A stretch of 19,344 nt of DNA from Gammaproteobacteria bacterium (GTDB lineage: Bacteria > Pseudomonadota > Gammaproteobacteria > Steroidobacterales > Steroidobacteraceae), in NCBI GenBank assembly GCA_030040525.1, contig JASHTN010000080.1:1-19344 (forward strand), in the 5' to 3' direction. The notes beneath the pieces are model-generated. The model did not search any database. It was given only the letters and a program-made list of their open reading frames with translations, and was not told where the DNA came from. The position numbers were made by a program, and so were the translations under genes. This document shows, piece after piece, positions 15,274 through 19,344 of the stretch (positions are counted from its first letter, which is position 1; each line of letters starts with the position of its first letter).

Positions 15274-16503
15274 ATGATCACAGTATTGCGCAATGCGCGT
15301 GTATTCGACGGGGTAGCCGCGGAGCTGAACGAAGGCGCGACCGTCATCGTTGAGGATGATCGCATCCGGGAAGTGACCACGACGTCGCGTGGCTTTGCCG
15401 ATGCCCAAGTCATCGATTGCCACGGCCACGTTCTCATGCCCGGGCTGATCGATGCACACTTTCATGCCTATACGCCGAGCTTCGACATCCTCAAGATCGA
15501 TCGAATGCCAGCGGCGCTGCTGGTGAGTCACGCGCGGGTCATTCTCGAGGGCGCCCTGCAGCGCGGCTTTACCACAGTGCGCGATGCCGGCGGAGGTGAC
15601 ATTGGACTTTGGATGGCGATCGAGGAAGGCTGGATTCAGGGACCGAGGTTCTTCTTCTCCGGCAAAGCCATCTCGCAGACCGGCGGTCACGGCGATGCCC
15701 GCCCCGGCACTGTCGTGGAGCCCTGCGGCTGTTCCGGATACACCGGTGCCTTGTCGTTGGTCGCCGACGGCGTCGATGAGGTACGGCGAGCGGTGCGCGA
15801 GGAGCTGCGCAAGGGGGCGCGGCAGATCAAGCTATTCGTCTCCGGCGGTGTCGTCTCCCCTACCGATCCGATCTGGATGCCACAGTTCACGGATGAGGAG
15901 ATCAGCGCTGCGGTCCGTGAGGCCGCAACCCGACGCACCTACGTGATGGCCCACTGTCTGACCGATGAAGGCGCGCGCCGCTGCGTGAACGCCGGTGTAC
16001 GCTCGATCGAGCATGGAAGCGAAATTTCCGACGATACTGCGCGTCTGATAGCCGCTCACAAGGCATTCGTCGTGCCGACCCTTTCGGTCGTCGATGTGAT
16101 ACGCAAGCACGCCGCTGATTTGGGCCTGCCGCCCATGAGCCGGCAGAAGATCGCCGGGATCTACGAGAGTTATGCCAGGTCCATCGAGGCATGTACGCGC
16201 GCCGGAGTGAAGCTCGGCCTGGGATCAGACCTCCTCGGCCAGGAGTTTCACCGTCTGCAGGGCGGAGAACTGGCTCTGCGTGCAGAGTTCAACAAGCCCA
16301 TCGACGTGCTCCGGTCGGCGACCTCCGTGAATGCCGAGCTGCTGCAGATGAGCGGCCAGCTCGGCTGCATCCGACCGGGTGCGTATGCGGACCTGCTGGT
16401 CACCAGGGGAGATCCGCTCAGCGATCCCGGTCTGTTCAGAGATTCTCTCGCCAACATCCTGCTCATCATGAAGGGGGGCACGTGCATTCGACGCGCCCTG
16501 TAG
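15274..16503 (+). CDS. Metal-dependent amidohydrolase (imidazolonepropionase/Xaa-Pro dipeptidase-like)
   Basis: A 409-residue amidohydrolase-superfamily enzyme with the full binuclear metal site. H62 and H64 are in DAHFH, K186 (QIKLFVSGG) is the probable carboxylated bridging lysine, and H227 (AHCLTDEG), H247 (SIEHGSE) and D319 (LGSDLLG) complete it. The N-terminal beta-sandwich strands (NARVFDG, VIVEDDRI) and the closing PGAYADLLVTRGDPLSD segment are typical of the imidazolonepropionase-like branch. Characterised members of that branch hydrolyse Xaa-Pro or Xaa-Arg/Lys dipeptides, N-acyl or carbamoyl amino acids and cyclic amides. There is no signal peptide, so it acts in the cytoplasm. It lies 49 nt after hyuB2 with a GAGGG site before the ATG, and would suit hydrolysis of the carbamoyl or amide product of HyuAB2. 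The family is clear; the substrate is not. Confidence 0.92.
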   Translation: MITVLRNARVFDGVAAELNEGATVIVEDDRIREVTTTSRGFADAQVIDCHGHVLMPGLIDAHFHAYTPSFDILKIDRMPAALLVSHARVILEGALQRGFTTVRDAGGGDIGLWMAIEEGWIQGPRFFFSGKAISQTGGHGDARPGTVVEPCGCSGYTGALSLVADGVDEVRRAVREELRKGARQIKLFVSGGVVSPTDPIWMPQFTDEEISAAVREAATRRTYVMAHCLTDEGARRCVNAGVRSIEHGSEISDDTARLIAAHKAFVVPTLSVVDVIRKHAADLGLPPMSRQKIAGIYESYARSIEACTRAGVKLGLGSDLLGQEFHRLQGGELALRAEFNKPIDVLRSATSVNAELLQMSGQLGCIRPGAYADLLVTRGDPLSDPGLFRDSLANILLIMKGGTCIRRAL

Positions 16504-16511
16504 AGAACCTC

Positions 16512-17705
16512 ATGGCCGCAAACCTAACCCCAACCGATTCGCCCGACGAATTGCTTGAACCCAGCGTTCTCGCGCTCGTGGCCATGCAGAGCGTGCTGGT
16601 TGCGGGCAGCCTCTCCTTTGGAGTGTTTCCGTTGCTGGTCGACGGCCTGGTGCGCTTCGCGCATTTCGATGCTCCGTCGGCCGGGTTGAGCATCACCACT
16701 GAAATGCTGGGTCAAGCCGTGGGTGCGGCGGGCGCACTGGCTCTGGTGCGACGCCTCGGCAGCCGCCGGGTCGCCATTGCGGCCGTGCTCTTCATTATCG
16801 TCGGCAACGCCCTGAGCGTTGGCGTTTATTCCCTGTTTCGGTGGTTACTCGTAGTGCGAGCCGTGGCCGGTATCGGCTGTGGTCTCACTGTGGTTTGTAT
16901 CGGATTATTGGCAGCCACCAGACAAGCCGACCGCAACTTCGCCATATATAACATGGTGAATCTGCTCGCTTGTGCACTGTTGGCGGCAGCGGTTCCCGCC
17001 CTGTTGCGCATGTTTGGACTGGGGGGAGTCTTCGCAGTAATCGCGGCTGCCACTGCGCTGTGCTTGTCGATGATTCCGCAGATTACAAAATCCTCCGGCG
17101 ACCGCGCGCCGCGGCGCGGAAGTGCCGCTTCTGCAGCCGTTCCGTTCCTGCTGCGCGCGCTGACCTGCGCCATGACCGTTGCATACTTCGTGAGTCTCAC
17201 CATGTTCTGGAGCTTTGCCGGCGATGTCGGTACCGGGCATCATCTGGGGATCGCAACCGTTTCCTCCGCGGTGGCCCAAGCGTGGCTGGTGGGTGGCATC
17301 GGGGGCTCGCTCAGCGCGCTTCTGCTGGTGAAGCGCTTGCCGCGCATGCTCCTCATCGTCGTGGCCGCGCTCGGGGGAGCAGCCAGCACCTACGCGGCCA
17401 TCTACCTCTTCAGCCCGGTTGCGTTCTCGATCATCCTGATCGCTTTCGTGTTCTTCTGGCAACTGCTGTATCCCATTCAGATGGGCCTGTTTTCGCAGGT
17501 CGACACGAGCGGGCGACTGGCGATGCTTGCCTGGTTCGTGCAGTTGATTGCCTGCGCAATCGGGCCGGCGGTCGGTGGATTTGTTCTGCATGTCAGCTCG
17601 TACAGCGTATTGGCATTTTTCTGCGCGCTCGGCTACCTGCTGTTTGTCGCTGCGGCCTTCGGCCTGCTCCCCGCAGCGAAGCAGAACCCGCTGCATGCCG
17701 ACTGA
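16512..17705 (+). CDS. Major facilitator superfamily (MFS) transporter
   Basis: A hydrophobic 397-residue protein with about twelve predicted membrane segments, beginning with VLALVAMQSVLVAGSLSFGV and ending with VLAFFCALGYLLFVAAAFGL. RRLGSRRVAIAA after the second segment resembles the MFS loop 2-3 motif, and VVRAVAGIGCGL resembles motif B in segment four. A charged central loop (KSSGDRAPRRG) separates the two halves. It should move a small solute across the inner membrane, either taking up what the TonB receptor delivers or exporting a by-product. The ATG at 16512 is 8 nt after the amidohydrolase stop and has a weak AGAGA site. An in-frame GTG at 16482 has a stronger G-rich site, overlaps the amidohydrolase end by 22 nt and would add ten residues. 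The same frame is open further upstream inside the amidohydrolase gene, but that part is a shadow. Confidence 0.9.
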   Translation: MAANLTPTDSPDELLEPSVLALVAMQSVLVAGSLSFGVFPLLVDGLVRFAHFDAPSAGLSITTEMLGQAVGAAGALALVRRLGSRRVAIAAVLFIIVGNALSVGVYSLFRWLLVVRAVAGIGCGLTVVCIGLLAATRQADRNFAIYNMVNLLACALLAAAVPALLRMFGLGGVFAVIAAATALCLSMIPQITKSSGDRAPRRGSAASAAVPFLLRALTCAMTVAYFVSLTMFWSFAGDVGTGHHLGIATVSSAVAQAWLVGGIGGSLSALLLVKRLPRMLLIVVAALGGAASTYAAIYLFSPVAFSIILIAFVFFWQLLYPIQMGLFSQVDTSGRLAMLAWFVQLIACAIGPAVGGFVLHVSSYSVLAFFCALGYLLFVAAAFGLLPAAKQNPLHAD

Positions 17706-17743
17706 ATGCCGCGCCCGGTTCGCGGCGCAGCGCGTCTAGGTCG

Positions 17744-19344
17744 ATGCTCGAGGCGAAGTTCGACTGCATCATCGTTGGCGCTGGCGCCGCCGGCTGCGTG
17801 CTGGCCAGCCGGCTGACGGAGGACGGCGCGACGACGGTTCTTCTGATCGAGGCAGGTATCGACCAACCTCCGGGCCACGAGCATCCCGCAATACGTGATC
17901 CCTTCCCGGTGTCGCAGGGTCACCCAGAGCTCAGCTGGCCGGACCTCACCGCTACGGCTCGCCGCGATGCGGAGAATGGCTCGGGGCGAGGCGCCCGCCC
18001 TTACCTTCAGGGCCTGGGCGTCGGTGGTAGCTCGAACGTTCAGGGCATGGTCGCGCTCCGTGGCTACCCGCAAGACTACGAGGACTGGCGGGCGGCGGGT
18101 GCCGCAGGCTGGGGCTGGGACGAGGTCTTACCTTACTTCTGCCGGCTCGAGAGGGATCTCGACTATGACGGGCCGCTTCACGGACAACACGGGCCCATCC
18201 CGATACGCCGAGTGGCCGCTGAGCATTGGGCGCCCTTCACTAAGGCGTTTTCCGACTGTGTTCAGGCGCGCGGCCATCCACTCATCGCCGATCTCAACGC
18301 CGACTTTCGCCCGGGCATCGGACCCTTGCCCATGGCGAACCTGCCGGACCGGCGGGTCTCAGCGGCAATGGGCTATCTGACGCCCGCCGTGCGCCAGCGG
18401 GCGAATCTCAGGATTCTTTCGCACACGCTCGTCGAGCGGATCGAGTGCGAGGACCGCACGGCAATCGGCGCGCGGATCCGCACCTCCCAGGGTCGCGCGC
18501 TCGTGCTGGCTCGTGAGGTCATCCTCTGCGCCGGTGCCCTGCAGTCACCCGCGCTCCTGATGAGGTCTGGTATCGGCCGCGGCGGGGACCTCAGGCAACA
18601 TGGCATCGAGCCGCTCTGCGATCTTCCCGGGGTTGGTCGGCACCTCATGAATCACGTCAACCTCTCCATCGCCGTGCACTTGCCGCGCCAGGCGGTTCAG
18701 CCGACCCTGGATCGCGGACTCGGCCAATGTTGCCTGCGCCTCTCCTCGGGCGTCGAGGGCTCCGAACTCGACACGATCGTCTTCGCGGTCAACAAGACGG
18801 GCTGGCACCGACTCGGACGACGCATCGGCGCGCTCATCCTGCAAGTCGACAAAACGCACTCACTGGGGCAGGTGCGGCTGCGCAGCGCCGATCCGGACGT
18901 GACTCCGGAGGTCACCTTCAACATGCTGGAGGATCAGCGCGACGTGGCGCGATTGATGTCCGGGCTCAGACTGTGCCTGGAGATCCTCGCGGACCCCCGG
19001 CTGGCCCGCGTCGCTCACGAAGCCTTCCTGCCGAATTCCGCGGTCGCGCATAGACTCTGGCGCAGAACCTGGCACAACGCGCTCACGGCCAGCGCCATCT
19101 CGTGGCTATTCGACATGAGCGCGGTTCGAGCGGGCCTGCTTCGCCGCGCGCTGCTCGACCCGCGGAGCCTGTTGGCGGACCCTCTCGCGCTGCGAAAGAC
19201 CGTGCTGCAGCGCGCGAATGTACCTCGCCACGTCAGCTGCACGTGCAGGATGGGACGTCCCACCGATCCAGGCGCGGTCGTCGATCCGGACTGCCGAGTC
19301 ATCGGGATGCGCAACTTACGCGTCGTCGACGCCTCGGTCATGCC
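17744..19344 (+). CDS. GMC-family FAD-dependent oxidoreductase (partial, C terminus missing)
   Basis: About 533 residues of a glucose-methanol-choline oxidoreductase are present; the last 30 or so are lost at the window edge. FAD-binding features are IIVGAGAAGCVLASRL (9-24), IEAG, and GLGVGGSSNVQGMVALRG (90-107). The second GMC signature, GALQSPALLMRSGIG, is near 263-278. The catalytic-domain motif reads RHVSCTCRMG near 495-504; the His should be the base that takes the substrate hydroxyl proton, while the usual HPVGT is HVSCT here. The second catalytic residue (His or Asn of the GNTN motif) lies outside. The family oxidises alcohols, choline or sugars to aldehydes or acids. The gene starts 38 nt after the MFS gene with a weak AGG site and is probably the last visible member of the rightward run. 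It may oxidise a hydroxylated side chain of the imported compound. There is no signal peptide. Confidence 0.92.
   Translation, partial: MLEAKFDCIIVGAGAAGCVLASRLTEDGATTVLLIEAGIDQPPGHEHPAIRDPFPVSQGHPELSWPDLTATARRDAENGSGRGARPYLQGLGVGGSSNVQGMVALRGYPQDYEDWRAAGAAGWGWDEVLPYFCRLERDLDYDGPLHGQHGPIPIRRVAAEHWAPFTKAFSDCVQARGHPLIADLNADFRPGIGPLPMANLPDRRVSAAMGYLTPAVRQRANLRILSHTLVERIECEDRTAIGARIRTSQGRALVLAREVILCAGALQSPALLMRSGIGRGGDLRQHGIEPLCDLPGVGRHLMNHVNLSIAVHLPRQAVQPTLDRGLGQCCLRLSSGVEGSELDTIVFAVNKTGWHRLGRRIGALILQVDKTHSLGQVRLRSADPDVTPEVTFNMLEDQRDVARLMSGLRLCLEILADPRLARVAHEAFLPNSAVAHRLWRRTWHNALTASAISWLFDMSAVRAGLLRRALLDPRSLLADPLALRKTVLQRANVPRHVSCTCRMGRPTDPGAVVDPDCRVIGMRNLRVVDASVM

Noticed and set aside
16905..17696. 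263-codon open frame on the minus strand
   Set aside because: Antisense to the membrane segments of the MFS gene; Gln/Arg/His-rich shadow.

Overview
The window looks like a chromosomal catabolic locus from a high-G+C Gram-negative proteobacterium. The TonB-dependent outer-membrane receptor with a Sec signal peptide shows a Gram-negative envelope. The general gene style (a receptor plug starting with a VVVTAEKK-type segment, LysR control, an MFS permease) fits gammaproteobacterial Steroidobacter-like or sphingomonad-like scavengers. That taxonomic guess is inference only. I see no tRNA, rRNA, insertion sequence, integrase or CRISPR array.

Layout. From about 7432 down to base 1, six genes run leftward with short gaps or overlaps and look like one operon: hydantoinase/oxoprolinase A (hyuA1), hydantoinase B (hyuB1), an M19 membrane-dipeptidase-like protein, an ornithine cyclodeaminase/mu-crystallin family protein, a class V PLP-dependent enzyme, and the N-terminal part of a sarcosine oxidase beta-type flavoprotein cut by the window edge. 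A divergent LysR regulator (7693-8601) is separated from hyuA1 by a 260-bp spacer holding candidate operator sequences. After a 557-bp non-coding stretch, six genes run rightward: a TonB-dependent receptor, a second hydantoinase pair (hyuA2, hyuB2), a metal-dependent amidohydrolase, an MFS transporter, and a GMC-family flavin oxidoreductase cut by the right edge.

How the genes may work together (inference). The receptor and MFS permease would bring a substrate across the two membranes. The two HyuAB pairs are ATP-dependent cyclic-amide (hydantoin, lactam, oxoproline-type) ring openers. The amidohydrolase and M19 protein could cut the resulting amide, ureido or dipeptide bonds. The SoxB-like flavoprotein, the OCD-family reductase/dehydrogenase, the PLP enzyme and the GMC oxidoreductase could oxidise, deaminate or demethylate the released amino-acid-like pieces. 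The order resembles in outline the known route creatinine, N-methylhydantoin, N-carbamoylsarcosine, sarcosine, glycine, but with two ring openers and extra enzymes, so the true substrate is probably a more complex N-containing ring compound. The substrate cannot be read from the sequence.

The points most worth a second look are the doubled HyuAB system around one LysR/receptor core, the Asp-to-Cys change in the M19 metal site, the OCD-family protein that lacks the ornithine cyclodeaminase Asp, and a 9-bp repeated motif in the LysR spacer.
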